DNA of 64,000 nt from Haloplanus sp. XH21 (GCF_023276355.1 NZ_JALLPL010000001.1:2418001-2482000), one strand, 5' to 3'. Shown: positions 41,151 through 49,838, numbered from the stretch's first letter. The notes: generated from the letters alone by a model not told the origin. Program-made: numbers and translations.

Positions 41151-42362
41151 CTACCGGCCGAGCGATTCGTGGGCCGAGGAGAGATGCCGGGAGCCGAGCG
41201 CCGAGAGCAAGGAGAGTTCGCCGGCGAGGGCGCCGACGGCGATGCATTCGGCCAGGGCGTCGGCGTTCGATCCCGGCGGATCGCCGCCGCCGGCGACGCC
41301 CATCAGGGAGAGAGCCTCGCTCTGGGTCGGGAGTTTCGTCCCGCCGCCGACGGTACCCACTTCGAGGGAGGCGAGCGAGACGCTCATGTAGAGGCCGTCC
41401 TCGCGCACTTCAGCGGTGGTGATGGCGTTCGATCCCTCGACCACCTGGGCGGCGTCCTGCCCGGTCGCGAGGAAGACGGCGGCGACGACGTTGGCGACGT
41501 GGGCGTTGAAGCCGAGACTGCCCGCCTTGGCGCTGCCGACGAGATTCTTGCGTGTGTTCACCTCGGCGACGGCCTCGGGGGTCGTATGCAGGCGCTCCTC
41601 GACGACATCACGGGGGATGGTCACGTCCGCGCTGACGCTCCGGCCCCGACCCTCGACGGCGTTGATCGCCGCGGGCTTCTTGTCCGCACAGAGGTTGCCC
41701 GAGAGCGCGATCAGTTCGGCCGTCGTCTCGGCTTCGACCACCTCGGCGGCCGCGCGGGTGGCGATGGTGGCCATGTTCATCCCCATCGCGTCCTTGGTGT
41801 CGTAGCGGAAACGGAGGAAGACCGAGTCGCCGACGACGTAGGGCACGACGGCGTCGAGTTCGCCGTGGCTCGTGGTGTCCTCGGCGGCCGCCCGCAGCGA
41901 CGCTTCGTTGTCGCGCACCCACTCGACGAGCGCCTCGGCCTCGGCAACGTCGCCGACGCGGAAGACGGGCGCGCGGGTCATCCCCGACTTGGTGACGCGG
42001 GCCGTCGCCCCGCCAGCGTCGTCGAGCACGGAACAGCCACGGTTGACGCTCGCGAGCAGCGCGCCCTCGGTCGTCGCCATCGGGAGGTAGCGCTCCCCAT
42101 CGACGGCGCCGCCGTGGACGGTGACGGGACCGGCGACGCCCATCGGGATCTGGGCCGCACCGACCATGTTCTCGATGTTGGCGTCGGCGCGCTCGGCCGG
42201 GAAACCGTAGGAGCCGACGGCATCGAGGGCGGCGTCGGCGTCGGATTCGACGAGCCGTCGCCGAGCGGTCGCGGCCGTGTCGGCGTCGGCGTGGTCTTCG
42301 AGTTCGTGCAGTGAGAGGTCGCCGTCCCGAACCCGCTGGACGAGAGCGTTCGCGTCGGTCAT
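41151..42362 (-). CDS. hmgA: Hydroxymethylglutaryl-CoA reductase (NADPH)
   Basis: A 403-residue class I HMG-CoA reductase, which makes mevalonate for archaeal isoprenoid lipids and is the target of statins in haloarchaea. ENMVGAAQIPMGVAGPVTVH, TEGALLASVNRGCSVL (catalytic Glu), RFRYDTKDAMGMNMATIATR, the LCADKKPAAIN lysine loop and GTVGGGTKLPTQSEALSLMG are diagnostic, with the catalytic His in SRHLSSAHESLGR. ATG 42362 starts the conserved N-terminus; upstream in-frame sequence is Arg-rich and unlikely to be coding. Confidence 0.96.
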   Translation of the reverse strand: MTDANALVQRVRDGDLSLHELEDHADADTAATARRRLVESDADAALDAVGSYGFPAERADANIENMVGAAQIPMGVAGPVTVHGGAVDGERYLPMATTEGALLASVNRGCSVLDDAGGATARVTKSGMTRAPVFRVGDVAEAEALVEWVRDNEASLRAAAEDTTSHGELDAVVPYVVGDSVFLRFRYDTKDAMGMNMATIATRAAAEVVEAETTAELIALSGNLCADKKPAAINAVEGRGRSVSADVTIPRDVVEERLHTTPEAVAEVNTRKNLVGSAKAGSLGFNAHVANVVAAVFLATGQDAAQVVEGSNAITTAEVREDGLYMSVSLASLEVGTVGGGTKLPTQSEALSLMGVAGGGDPPGSNADALAECIAVGALAGELSLLSALGSRHLSSAHESLGR

Positions 42363-42447
42363 GCCCGTGTGCTTGGCTCCCCGCCGCCTAAGCGTTGCCG
42401 TTGGATTCCGCCCCAAACGTCAACTCGCCTGCGCCCGATCATCGACT

Positions 42448-42900
42448 ATGGACCTGTCGAGCCCCGCGTTTCAGGACGGCGCACCGATCCCCGAGGCGTA
42501 CGGCTACACCGAGCGCAACGTCAACCCGCCGCTCGAGATTTCGGGCGTCCCGGACGACGCCGAGTCACTGGTGCTCGTCGTCGACGACCCCGACGCAGTC
42601 GAACCCGCCGGCAAGGTGTGGCTGCACTGGCTCGTGTGGAACGTCGAACCGTCGCGAAAGCGCATCCCGGAGGACTGGTCGACCGACACGGCGACCGCCG
42701 TCGAGGGTGAGAACGACTACGGCGAGGTGGGCTACGGCGGCCCGAACCCCCCGGACCGGGAGCACACCTACCGGTTCCGCCTGTTCGCGCTCGACGATGA
42801 CCTCGACGCGCCGCGGGGCGCGGGACTCGACCGCGTCGAACGCGAGATGGACGACCACGTGATCGAGACGGCGGCGTACGAAGGCACGTACGCGCCCTAA
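42448..42900 (+). CDS. YbhB/YbcL (phosphatidylethanolamine-binding-like) protein
   Basis: A 150-residue protein of the PEBP/Raf-kinase-inhibitor-like family. NVNPPLEISGVPDDAESLVLVVDDPDA, VWLHWLVWNVEP and GYGGPNPPDREHTYRFRLFAL hold the anion-binding pocket signatures (DPDA, GPxPP, H). The function in archaea is unknown. The stop TAA lies in CTAA shared with the convergent archaemetzincin stop. Confidence 0.92.
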   Translation: MDLSSPAFQDGAPIPEAYGYTERNVNPPLEISGVPDDAESLVLVVDDPDAVEPAGKVWLHWLVWNVEPSRKRIPEDWSTDTATAVEGENDYGEVGYGGPNPPDREHTYRFRLFALDDDLDAPRGAGLDRVEREMDDHVIETAAYEGTYAP

Positions 42901-43418
42901 AACAGCGTCCGGTCGCAGGAGCCACAGAGGTTCTGTTCTTTCTTGTCGACTTCGCGGACGGTCGGGGAGAAACTCATCACGCAGCGCTCGTTGTCGCAGT
43001 GTTCGAGGCCGACGGTGTGGCCGATCTCGTGAATGATCTCCTTGCGAACCCGGTCGGCGAACACCTCGCTCTGGGGCTTCGAGGAGATGCCACCGTCGGA
43101 GGAGGTCTGCAGGCGGTGCGTGGAGACGACGGAGCCGTTACCGTTGAGATACGCGAGGCCGAACACGTAGTTTCGGCGGCGATAGTAGAGGTCCTCGGAG
43201 GTGATGCCGATGTTTTTCTCTCCGCGACCGACCCGGCTGGCGAGTTCGATGAACTCCTCGGCGCGGTACTGGTTCCGGTTCCGGTCGAACGCGCCGTTGG
43301 GGATGGTCTGGGTGTCGTGGACCGTCACGTCGCAGTCATAAACCGACCGCAACCCGGCAGAGGCCTCGCGTTTCACCTGTGCCGGCACGTCCCCGATCGG
43401 CACGATGTCGACGAGCAT
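42897..43418 (-). CDS. amzA: Archaemetzincin metalloprotease
   Basis: A 173-residue zinc protease. HEIGHTVGLEHCDNERCVMS combines the HExxHxxGxxH/C motif with the Met-turn region, and CGSC near the C-terminus gives the second, structural zinc site of archaemetzincins. It is cytosolic with no signal peptide; natural substrates are unknown. A TATA box (minus-strand TTTATAGC) is ~27 nt before the ATG, so the transcript is probably leaderless. Confidence 0.94.
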   Translation of the reverse strand: MLVDIVPIGDVPAQVKREASAGLRSVYDCDVTVHDTQTIPNGAFDRNRNQYRAEEFIELASRVGRGEKNIGITSEDLYYRRRNYVFGLAYLNGNGSVVSTHRLQTSSDGGISSKPQSEVFADRVRKEIIHEIGHTVGLEHCDNERCVMSFSPTVREVDKKEQNLCGSCDRTLF

Positions 43419-43420
43419 GC

Positions 43421-43450
43421 GAGAAGTTAAGCACGGCCCCGCTATAAATA
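43421..43450. promoter_or_regulatory. Face-to-face promoters of amzA and the UPF0146 gene
   Basis: CTATAAATA at 43442-43450 is ~27 nt before the amzA start when read on the minus strand. AGTTAAGC at ~43425 is ~32 nt before the plus-strand GTG 43458. The two promoters interlock within 40 bp, so the genes probably compete for or share initiation factors. Confidence 0.55.
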
Positions 43451-43457
43451 TCCCGAC

Positions 43458-43871
43458 GTGACGGCCACGCGCACCGAACTCGCCGCCCGACTCGCCGCCT
43501 ACGACCGCCTCCTCGAGGTGGGTGTCGGCCGCCGCCCGGAGGTGGCGGCCGCCCTCGTCGACGCCGGGAGCGAGGTGACCGCGACCGACGTGTTCGACGC
43601 TCCCGTTCCCAAGTCGGTCACGTTCGTTCGCGACGACATCGTGGCCCGCCGCGACGCCCTCGACGGCGGCCACCCCGGCGCGCCGTACGACGTGGACGCC
43701 GTCTACGGCCTGAACCTGCCGGCCGAACTCCAGCGACCGGCCCGCGACGTCGCTCACGCCGCCGACGCGGACTTCCTCTTCACCACTCTCGGCTTCGAGG
43801 AGCCGGTCCTGCCCGTCGAGCGCGAGACGGTCGGCGGCGAGACGCTCTATCTCGCCCCGCGTCGCAGATAG
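43458..43871 (+). CDS. UPF0146 family protein
   Basis: A 137-residue protein beginning at GTG 43458. YDRLLEVGVGRRPEVAAALV looks like a SAM-type Gly-rich loop, followed by VTATDVFDAPVPKSVTFVRDD and VDAVYGLNLPAELQRP. This fits UPF0146, a Rossmann-like family of unknown function, possibly a degenerate methyltransferase. It is cytosolic and divergent from amzA. Confidence 0.85.
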   Translation: MTATRTELAARLAAYDRLLEVGVGRRPEVAAALVDAGSEVTATDVFDAPVPKSVTFVRDDIVARRDALDGGHPGAPYDVDAVYGLNLPAELQRPARDVAHAADADFLFTTLGFEEPVLPVERETVGGETLYLAPRRR

Positions 43872-43974
43872 CGGGCAGCGAGCGTCGCCGACGGCTCAAC
43901 GACGAAACAGCTCCCATCCTACGGCCGCATACGCCGGACAGCGAACACGATCACGGCCACGAGCACGAACCGGG

Positions 43975-44100
43975 GCGTGGCACCACCACGCCCGCGTCGA
44001 CGCGACGGTCCACGGCTACGTCTACGAAGTCGAGAGCGGCGTACTCCGGTATCCGGGCGGGCGGATCGCCGAGGACATCAGCACGCGGAACGCGGAGTAG
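43975..44100 (+). pseudogene. Orphan C-terminal coding fragment (possibly carbonic anhydrase-like)
   Basis: An open stretch ending TAG 44098-44100 reads AWHHHARVDATVHGYVYEVE and continues SGVLRYPGGRIAED. Codon use is GC3-rich like real genes. VHGYVYEVESG resembles the C-terminal strand of beta-carbonic anhydrases, but only ~40 residues are present and there is no start codon or N-terminal domain. It looks like the tail of a gene that was lost, perhaps through the rearrangement that left the neighbouring palindrome. Confidence 0.35.
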
Positions 44101-44138
44101 CGACGATACGGTTCAAATTAGGGCGATTGAATTGAATA

Positions 44139-44392
44139 CACCTCGAAAGCCCCCGGCGTCTCGGCTCCCGGGACTCGCTGCGCTCCTCACTGCGTTGCGG
44201 TGCTTGCGTCGTCCGGGTTCGCCGAGACGCCGGCCCCTTTCAGTCCCGCCCAGCGGCGGCCGATTGGCCAGCCGATGCGGGCGGGACTGAAAGGGGCGAC
44301 TCGCTGGAGGAAGGTGGCCGACGTAAGCACGCGAGCGAAGCGAGCGCGCGCAGCGAGGCCCCCGACTCCAGCGAGTCGGGGCTTTCGAGGTG
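44139..44392. repeat. 254-bp nested palindrome, MITE-like
   Basis: The ends are inverted copies: CACCTCGAAAGCCCC at 44139-44153 and GGGGCTTTCGAGGTG at 44378-44392. Inside, CCCCTTTCAGTCCCGCC (44234-44250) pairs perfectly with GGCGGGACTGAAAGGGG (44280-44296) around a 29-nt loop. The flanking inner sequence is GC-rich with short repeats (GCTGCGCTCC, GCGAGCGAAGCGAGC). No protein is encoded. A non-autonomous mobile element is the simplest reading; no clear target-site duplication was seen. Confidence 0.6.
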
Positions 44393-44473
44393 GTTTCAGA
44401 TCTCCTAGCTTATCTAAACGTTACCGCAGCGGCGCCGCCGACCTTTATAGTCCGGCCGCGCACAACTCGGAGC

Positions 44474-44836
44474 ATGGACGTTCTCCACACGGCCATCGAA
44501 GTGACTGACCTCGACGCGACCCGCGAGTTCTACGAGGACCTCCTCGGCCTCGAACGCTCCCGCGAGTACGAACAGCACGGCGTCCGGAACTACTACGTGA
44601 CAGGCGCCGGCCCCGGCGAACTCCAGTTCCGCGTCGTCGACGCGGTGCCCGACCCGGCGGGCATCGACCACATCGCCATCGCGGCCGACGACGTGGACGC
44701 CACCGTCGAGACGGCCGTGTCGGAGTACGGCGTCACCGTCGAGCGCGAACCCGCGACGCTGGAACGAGTGAACCGCCGCCTCGCGGCGCTCACCGACCCC
44801 GACGGCTACACCGTCCACCTGATCGAGGAGCTATAG
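44474..44836 (+). CDS. VOC family (glyoxalase-like) protein
   Basis: A 120-residue vicinal-oxygen-chelate protein. [32 protein letters not shown] is the first beta-alpha-beta half with a metal-binding His5, and [20 protein letters not shown] the second with His. [15 protein letters not shown] carries the final Glu. Glyoxalase I or dioxygenase-like activity is possible; the substrate is unknown. CCTTTATAG is about 25 nt before the ATG (leaderless). Confidence 0.9.
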   Translation: MDVLHTAIEVTDLDATREFYEDLLGLERSREYEQHGVRNYYVTGAGPGELQFRVVDAVPDPAGIDHIAIAADDVDATVETAVSEYGVTVEREPATLERVNRRLAALTDPDGYTVHLIEEL

Positions 44837-44871
44837 AAAGGCACTTGGCCCGGCGACGCGGCCACCGTGGT

Positions 44872-45738
44872 ATGGAGGCGGACGCGGTCGTTCTCGACAT
44901 CGACGGCGTGTTAGTGGACGTGGCGGACTCCTACCGCCGAGCCATCGTCGAGTCCATCGGCCGAGTGTACGGGCGGACGGTCGACGACGACGCGGTGCAG
45001 GCGTTCAAGGACGCCGGCGGCTTCAACAACGACTGGGAACTCACGTACGCCGCAGCGCTGTACGTCCTCGCCCGCGACGCCGGCTACGACGCCGACGTGG
45101 CGACCCTGACTGACGCCATCGCCGAGGCGGGCGGCGGCCTCGACGCCGCCGAAGCCGTCGTGCGCGAGGCGCCCGTCGACGACGACGCCGTGTTCGACCG
45201 CTGGGACCCCGAACGGCTGCGAGACGTGTTTCAGGCGCTCTACCTCGGGACGGATCTGTATCGGGAGCTGGAGGGTGGAGAGCCGCCGCTGGAGTCGCCG
45301 GGGTATATCCACGACGAACCGGTCCTCATCGATCCGGCGACGCTCGACGCCCTCACCGAGCGGTTCGCGGTCGGCGTGTTGACGGGGCGGCCGGCCACCG
45401 AGGCGGACATCGCGCTCTCGCGGGTCGGTCTGACCGTCCCCGACGCCCACCGGTTCACGATGGACGACTGGGAGGAGGGCAAACCCCATCCGCGGGCGCT
45501 GGTGACGCTGGCCGAGCGTCTGGACGCGACCCGGGTGGTCTTCGCGGGCGACACCCTCGACGACGTGCGGACGGCGACCAACGCCGCCAACGCGGATCCG
45601 GACCGAACTTATCGCGGCGTGGGCGTGCTCACCGGCGGCCTGACGGGGGAATCGGGGCGACGGGCCTTCCGCGGGGCCGGCGCGGCGGCCGTCGTCGACG
45701 ACGTGAACGCCCTGCCCGACCTGCTGGAGCAACCGTGA
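44872..45738 (+). CDS. HAD-superfamily hydrolase, TIGR01548-like
   Basis: A 288-residue HAD phosphatase. [20 protein letters not shown] is motif I with the nucleophile Asp, [16 protein letters not shown] motif [19 protein letters not shown] the Lys and [17 protein letters not shown] motifs [20 protein letters not shown] and [20 protein letters not shown] are marks of the archaeal TIGR01548 subfamily. It probably dephosphorylates a small metabolite. Overlaps the next gene by GTGA. Confidence 0.88.
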   Translation: MEADAVVLDIDGVLVDVADSYRRAIVESIGRVYGRTVDDDAVQAFKDAGGFNNDWELTYAAALYVLARDAGYDADVATLTDAIAEAGGGLDAAEAVVREAPVDDDAVFDRWDPERLRDVFQALYLGTDLYRELEGGEPPLESPGYIHDEPVLIDPATLDALTERFAVGVLTGRPATEADIALSRVGLTVPDAHRFTMDDWEEGKPHPRALVTLAERLDATRVVFAGDTLDDVRTATNAANADPDRTYRGVGVLTGGLTGESGRRAFRGAGAAAVVDDVNALPDLLEQP

Positions 45739-45929
45739 GCGCCGGTGCCGATGCCCCGCCGCGCTGGCGCCGGTTCGCCGTCGTCGCCAGCGTGCTGGTG
45801 GCGGTCGTCGTGGTCGTCACCGCGGTCCGCGCCCCGCCGGACCCGGTCACGCAGGTGTTCCGACTCGTGCCCGGCGTCGTCGTCGCCCTGATCCTCGCGT
45901 ACTGGATCGCCCGAAGCGAGACCGAGTAG
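45735..45929 (+). CDS. Two-span small membrane protein
   Basis: A 64-residue protein beginning at GTG inside the HAD stop codon. Two hydrophobic stretches ([18 protein letters not shown] and [16 protein letters not shown]) should be membrane helices, with a short Pro-rich loop between. No functional family is recognised. The overlap makes it part of the HAD transcription unit. Confidence 0.68.
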   Translation: MSAGADAPPRWRRFAVVASVLVAVVVVVTAVRAPPDPVTQVFRLVPGVVVALILAYWIARSETE

Positions 45930-45971
45930 CGGTCGCGCAAGGCTTACCTCTCGGGCGTTCGCAGTCCGACC

Positions 45972-46640
45972 ATGCGAATCGCATTACTCGGCGGGACCGG
46001 GGAGATCGGCGAGGGCCTCGCCCTCCGGTGGGCCTTCCACACGGACCACGAGGTCGTCATCGGCTCTCGCGATCCGGACCGCGCCCGAGCCAAGGCCGAG
46101 GAGTACGAGACGGAGCTGTCGAGTCGCGGCGTCGACCGGAAGATCAACGGGTTCGACAACGCGATGGCGGCCGATCGGGCGCAGGTGATCGTTCTCGCGG
46201 TGCCCGCCTACCACGTCAGCGACACGGTCGAGGCGGTGGCCGACAACCTCGACGACGAGGACATCCTCGTCACGCCCGCGACGGGGATGCAACGCGACGA
46301 CGACGGCTTCCACTACCACCGCCCCAGCGCCGGGAGCGTGACGGAACTGGCCGTCGACGCCGCACCCGCGGACGTGTCCGTCGTGGGGGCGTTCCACAAC
46401 CTCGCGGCCGGTCGGCTGGCCGATCTGGACGCGGACCTCGGCATCGACACGCTGCTCGTCGCCGACGATCCGGACGCGAAGGAGACGGTCCGGCTCCTGG
46501 CGGACGGTATCGACGGCCTCCGACCGCTCGACGCCGGCGGCCTCGCAAACGCCCCCGAAATCGAGGCGCTGACGCCGCTGCTTATCAACGTCGCGATGCA
46601 CAACGAGGGGATGCACGACCTGGGCGTCCGGTTCGACTAG
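45972..46640 (+). CDS. npdG: NADPH-dependent F420 reductase NpdG
   Basis: A 222-residue Rossmann enzyme that passes hydride between NADPH and coenzyme F420. MRIALLGGTGEIGEGLALRW binds NADP, VIGSRDPDRARAKAEEY follows, VIVLAVPAYHVSDTVEAVAD and GAFHNLAAGRLADLDADL match NpdG/Fno. LLINVAMHNEGMHDLGVRF ends it. AGGCTTACC lies ~28 nt before the ATG. The stop shares CTAG with the convergent hisE. Confidence 0.9.
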   Translation: MRIALLGGTGEIGEGLALRWAFHTDHEVVIGSRDPDRARAKAEEYETELSSRGVDRKINGFDNAMAADRAQVIVLAVPAYHVSDTVEAVADNLDDEDILVTPATGMQRDDDGFHYHRPSAGSVTELAVDAAPADVSVVGAFHNLAAGRLADLDADLGIDTLLVADDPDAKETVRLLADGIDGLRPLDAGGLANAPEIEALTPLLINVAMHNEGMHDLGVRFD

Positions 46641-46936
46641 AAGCGCCCTTCGAGTTCGTCCCGCAGGTCGTCGACCGTCAGGTCGTGCATCGCCAGCAGG
46701 ACGAGCAGGTGGTAGACGAGATCGGCCGACTCGGCGATCAGTTCTTCGCTCGCGTCGTCTTTGGCCGCGAGGATCGCCTCGGTCGATTCCTCGCCGATCT
46801 TCTCCAGCACGGCGTTCTCGCCTTTCTCGTGGGTGAACAGGGCGGCCGTGTAGGAGTCCTCCGGGAGTCGGTCGCGGCGGTCCTCGATGGTCGCGAAGAG
46901 GGCATCGAGAACGGCGTCCGTCTCGGCGTCTGTCAC
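46637..46936 (-). CDS. hisE: Phosphoribosyl-ATP diphosphatase
   Basis: A 99-residue all-helical MazG-like enzyme that removes pyrophosphate from phosphoribosyl-ATP, the second step of histidine synthesis. LDALFATIEDRRDRLPEDSY, KGENAVLEKIGEESTEAILA and ADLVYHLLVLLAMHDLTVDD carry the metal-binding Glu/Asp set. No other his gene is adjacent. The stop overlaps npdG's stop. Confidence 0.94.
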   Translation of the reverse strand: MTDAETDAVLDALFATIEDRRDRLPEDSYTAALFTHEKGENAVLEKIGEESTEAILAAKDDASEELIAESADLVYHLLVLLAMHDLTVDDLRDELEGRF

Positions 46937-47008
46937 GCGTCGACCACCGCCGGGTGTCGAATCTGCTGCATGGGACGGGAAAGGGACGGCGGGGGCAAGG
47001 GCCTGTCG

Positions 47009-47608
47009 CTACGCCGTCGCGGGGAGTCGATCGAACAGCGCGAGGCGATGAATACGCGCGTCGTCCGTGAGTTCGGGGTGGAACGAGGTGGCGGTGATGG
47101 AGCCGTCACGCACGGCCACGGGGCGGTCCTCCCACGTCGCTACCACGTCGACATCGGGGGCGACTTCATCGACGGCGGGGGCGCGGATGAAGACGGCATG
47201 AAACGGGTCGTCCAGACCGGCCACGTCGAGGGGCGCCTCGAAACTGTCGACCTGCCGGCCGAAGGCGTTGCGGTCGACCACGGCGTCGACCAGATCGAGC
47301 GTCTCGACGCGGTCGTCGCGGGCGTCCCGCGAGGCGACGATGAGGCCGGCACACGTCGCGAGAATCGGTTTGCCGGCGTCGGCGTGGGCGACGATCTCCG
47401 CGTCGATCCCTTCGGTTCGGAGCAGGCGGGAGATGGTCGTCGACTCGCCGCCGGGGAGAACGAGCGCGTCGCAGTCGGGGACGACTCCCGACTCGCGGAT
47501 TTCGACGACGGTGACGCCGTCGGGCGCGGCTCGTTCGATGGCCGCGACGTGTTCGCGGACGTTGCCCTGCACGGCGACGACGCCGATGCGGTGGCCCGTG
47601 CCCGTCAC
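47009..47608 (-). CDS. pdxT: Pyridoxal 5'-phosphate synthase glutaminase subunit PdxT
   Basis: A 199-residue class I glutaminase that feeds ammonia to PdxS for vitamin B6 synthesis. [37 protein letters not shown], the nucleophile in [15 protein letters not shown], and the His-Glu pair in SFHPELTDD are clear. The GTG start overlaps the Sec61-beta stop by four bases, which fixes it. PdxS is not in the window. Confidence 0.94.
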   Translation of the reverse strand: MTGTGHRIGVVAVQGNVREHVAAIERAAPDGVTVVEIRESGVVPDCDALVLPGGESTTISRLLRTEGIDAEIVAHADAGKPILATCAGLIVASRDARDDRVETLDLVDAVVDRNAFGRQVDSFEAPLDVAGLDDPFHAVFIRAPAVDEVAPDVDVVATWEDRPVAVRDGSITATSFHPELTDDARIHRLALFDRLPATA

Positions 47609-47769
47609 AGCGAGACGACGTTCAGCACCTGCACCAACACGCCGAAGAGCACGCCGAACGCGACGATAGTTCGGGGATCGATCCGGATGGCGTTGCGGTC
47701 TTCCGCGTCGAAATAGCGGACGAGACCCGCACTCGACATCAGTCCGCCGCCGCCCTGACTTCCACTCAT
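47605..47769 (-). CDS. secG: Preprotein translocase subunit Sec61-beta (SecG)
   Basis: A 54-residue tail-anchored protein. [20 protein letters not shown] then [16 protein letters not shown] is the conserved soluble part, and [18 protein letters not shown] the single C-terminal membrane helix. This is the archaeal Sec61-beta, the small third subunit of the SecYE translocon. It lies just upstream of pdxT with a GTGA overlap. SecD and SecF are encoded at 27799-30230. Confidence 0.92.
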   Translation of the reverse strand: MSGSQGGGGLMSSAGLVRYFDAEDRNAIRIDPRTIVAFGVLFGVLVQVLNVVSL

Positions 47770-47875
47770 ACCCGAAGGCTGGGCGCTTGGGCCGCCTAAA
47801 CGTTTCGCTCCCCGGTTTGGCGTCGCCGGTTGGCAAACGCTTATGCGCCCCGCTCCGGTATGCGGGAGACGGATA

Positions 47876-48142
47876 ATGACCGTTCGATTGCTCGATTTCT
47901 ACGCCGACTGGTGTGGACCGTGCGACGCACAGGACCCGATCCTCGAGGAGCTGGAAGCCGACTACGGGAGCGTCGAGTTCGAGAAGATCGACGTCGACGA
48001 GGACCAGGACACCGCCAACGAGTACCAGGTACAGTCCCTGCCGACGGTCGTCGTCGAGAACGACAACGGCATCGTCGACCGGTTCGTCGGTGTCACCCAG
48101 CGGCCGGACCTCGAAGCCGCCATCGAGAAAGCGAGCGCCTGA
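47876..48142 (+). CDS. Thioredoxin
   Basis: An 88-residue thioredoxin-fold protein. [22 protein letters not shown] contains the WCGPC redox site, and [21 protein letters not shown] the cis-Pro loop. It would reduce disulfides in partners such as MsrA. The chain is shorter than the usual ~105 residues because it lacks the N-terminal strand, as in many archaeal mini-thioredoxins. CGCTTATGC lies ~35 nt upstream of ATG 47876. Confidence 0.92.
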   Translation: MTVRLLDFYADWCGPCDAQDPILEELEADYGSVEFEKIDVDEDQDTANEYQVQSLPTVVVENDNGIVDRFVGVTQRPDLEAAIEKASA

Positions 48143-48341
48143 TCGGGCGTCATCGCTGCCGCACCGCCCGCAGACCGCCAGTCACCTTTCGTCGTCATCG
48201 CCACCAGCGCCAGCTTCGCTGACGGTGTTTGTTTACGATCGTGAGATATTTCAGGAATAGGAGTAAGATATAAGATATTATTCGGGTGAGATGACATTAG
48301 TTGACCAGAATATTTTTAAATTATCACACGTATGGTCTTGT

Positions 48342-48491
48342 ATGAGCAAATCATCCCAACGTTCGACCATCGAATCCCACACGGAGTACGTTCGCGGCCG
48401 CATCCGGTGTCCCGGGTGTGGAGAGCGCGTACCGCGAGACGGCATCGGTGCCGACGGGACCCACTGCGTCCGCTGTTCGGGGACGCGATGA
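48342..48491 (+). CDS. Micro-protein with zinc ribbon
   Basis: A 49-residue protein, Ser/Thr/Arg-rich at the N-terminus (SKSSQRSTIESHTEYVRG), then CPGCGERVPRDGIGADGTHC and VRC, four cysteines for one zinc. TATTTTTAAATTA lies about 26 nt before the ATG, a strong TATA box, so expression is probably high and leaderless. An AT-rich, gene-free 199-nt stretch precedes it. The ATGA overlap couples it to the DUF7511-like gene. Confidence 0.72.
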   Translation: MSKSSQRSTIESHTEYVRGRIRCPGCGERVPRDGIGADGTHCVRCSGTR

Positions 48492-48676
48492 GCGAGCCAG
48501 CGGAGACGCCACAGCCGGCGGTGTCGTCCACCGCGCAGTTCGAGCTGGCGTACCGGTACGACGAGCCGTCGAACCCGTCGACGCTGACGGTGTTCACCCC
48601 GGAGACAGAGCGCTGTACCACGGAATGGTTGACCGTAGACCGGCCGACAGCGGTGTCACTCGACGCGGTGCGGTAG
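48488..48676 (+). CDS. DUF7511-like small protein
   Basis: A 62-residue protein. QFELAYRYDEPSNPSTLTVF and TTEWLTVDRPTAVSLDAVR match, in my memory, the haloarchaeal DUF7511 domain, a short beta-rich protein of unknown role. The ATG lies in the stop of the preceding zinc micro-protein, so the two are made together. Confidence 0.72.
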   Translation: MSEPAETPQPAVSSTAQFELAYRYDEPSNPSTLTVFTPETERCTTEWLTVDRPTAVSLDAVR

Positions 48677-48730
48677 CGGTCGGCCACGAATCCCCATCGT
48701 TATGCCGGTCGCTCCCCAATCGGGGTTTAA

Positions 48731-49351
48731 ATGGGTCTCCTCGAAGACAAGTCGCGGGCGCGGCTGTTTTACAAGTACCTCTCGACGGTGTACGACCGGA
48801 TCAACCCGTTCATCTGGAACGAGGAGATGCGCGCGGAAGCGCTCGAACTTCTCGATCTCGACGCCGGCGACCGGGTTCTCGATGTCGGCTGCGGGACCGG
48901 ATTCGGGACCGAAGGCCTCCTGCAGTACACCGACGACGTGCATGGTCTCGACCAGAGCGCCCACCAGATGGCAAAGGCGTTCGAGAAGTTCGGTCGGACC
49001 GGTCGCGTGAACTTCTACCGCAGCGACGCCGAACGCCTCCCGTTCGCCGAGAACAGTTTCGACGCCGTCTGGTCGTCGGGATCGATCGAGTACTGGCCCA
49101 ACCCCGTGGACGCCCTCACCGAACTCCGGCGCGTCGTCAAGCCCGGTGGCAGCGTACTCGTTGTCGGCCCCAACTATCCGAGCAGTTCCGTCTTCCAGCG
49201 AATCGCCGACGCCATCATGCTCTTTTACGACGCCGAGGAGGCGGACCGGATGTTCAGCGAGGCTGGATTCGAGGACGTGAACCACGTGACGATGGGGCCG
49301 TCGTACAACCCCGAAATCGCCATCACATCGCTGGCTCGCGTGCCGGAGTAA
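48731..49351 (+). CDS. SAM-dependent methyltransferase (MPBQ/MSBQ- or UbiE-like)
   Basis: A 206-residue class I methyltransferase. DRVLDVGCGTGFGTEGLLQY is the SAM-binding motif I, DDVHGLDQSAHQMAKAFEKF motif post-I, FYRSDAERLPFAENSFDAVW motif II, and RRVVKPGGSVLVVGPNYP the later loop. The N-terminal YKYLSTVYDRINPFIWNEE resembles quinone methyltransferases (MPBQ/MSBQ type), so menaquinone methylation is a reasonable guess. CGTTATGCC lies ~30 nt upstream. Confidence 0.85.
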   Translation: MGLLEDKSRARLFYKYLSTVYDRINPFIWNEEMRAEALELLDLDAGDRVLDVGCGTGFGTEGLLQYTDDVHGLDQSAHQMAKAFEKFGRTGRVNFYRSDAERLPFAENSFDAVWSSGSIEYWPNPVDALTELRRVVKPGGSVLVVGPNYPSSSVFQRIADAIMLFYDAEEADRMFSEAGFEDVNHVTMGPSYNPEIAITSLARVPE

Positions 49352-49388
49352 CCGGGTCTGTCGGGAGTTACGGCTCGCCGGACACCGT

Positions 49389-49838
49389 TCAGGCGGTCGC
49401 CGAAAGCACCAGGAGCCGCCGGCCATCGTACCGGAGTTCGACGGTGACGTTCGCGCCGGCCCGGAGCGACGGCCGGTTGGTCGACGCGACCCGAATCGAG
49501 GCCCGCTCGCCGGGATCCCAGATCGGGTCCGCGGCGGCGTTGAACGGGCCGGTCGGTCCGGGACGGAACCCGCGAGCGGAGAAAAACGGTACCGGCGGCT
49601 GGTGGGCGAGTGACTCACCCCCGACACGAACGACCACGTCGAGCCGGCGCACGCCGACCGCATCGCCGGCGCGGTGGGTGAGCACGATTCGATCCCCGTC
49701 GACGGCGAGCGTCGCAGCGGTGAGCCCGGGCGCCGTGGGGAGGACGCCGAGCGTGACCGTCGCGACGGCGAGGCCGAGTGCGACGACGATGGACAGCCCC
49801 ATCGCGGTCGAACCAGCGATGGCAGCGCGGTCGACCAT
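49389..49838 (-). CDS. Type IV pilin-like protein
   Basis: A 149-residue protein with an archaeal type IV pilin N-terminus: a short charged stretch followed by the hydrophobic helix AAIAGSTAMGLSIVVALGLA and VATVTLGV. The rest is a beta-rich outside domain (VELRYDGRRLLVLSATA at the end). In such proteins PibD trims the leader and the subunits assemble into pili. The prepilin cleavage site (Asp-Arg-Ala) is less standard than usual, so the protein may be a minor pseudopilin. Confidence 0.68.
   Translation of the reverse strand: MVDRAAIAGSTAMGLSIVVALGLAVATVTLGVLPTAPGLTAATLAVDGDRIVLTHRAGDAVGVRRLDVVVRVGGESLAHQPPVPFFSARGFRPGPTGPFNAAADPIWDPGERASIRVASTNRPSLRAGANVTVELRYDGRRLLVLSATA

Noticed and set aside
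46028-47716. 562-codon plus-strand frame across npdG, hisE and pdxT
   Set aside because: It crosses three known enzymes in the wrong frame or strand and has Arg-rich shadow composition.
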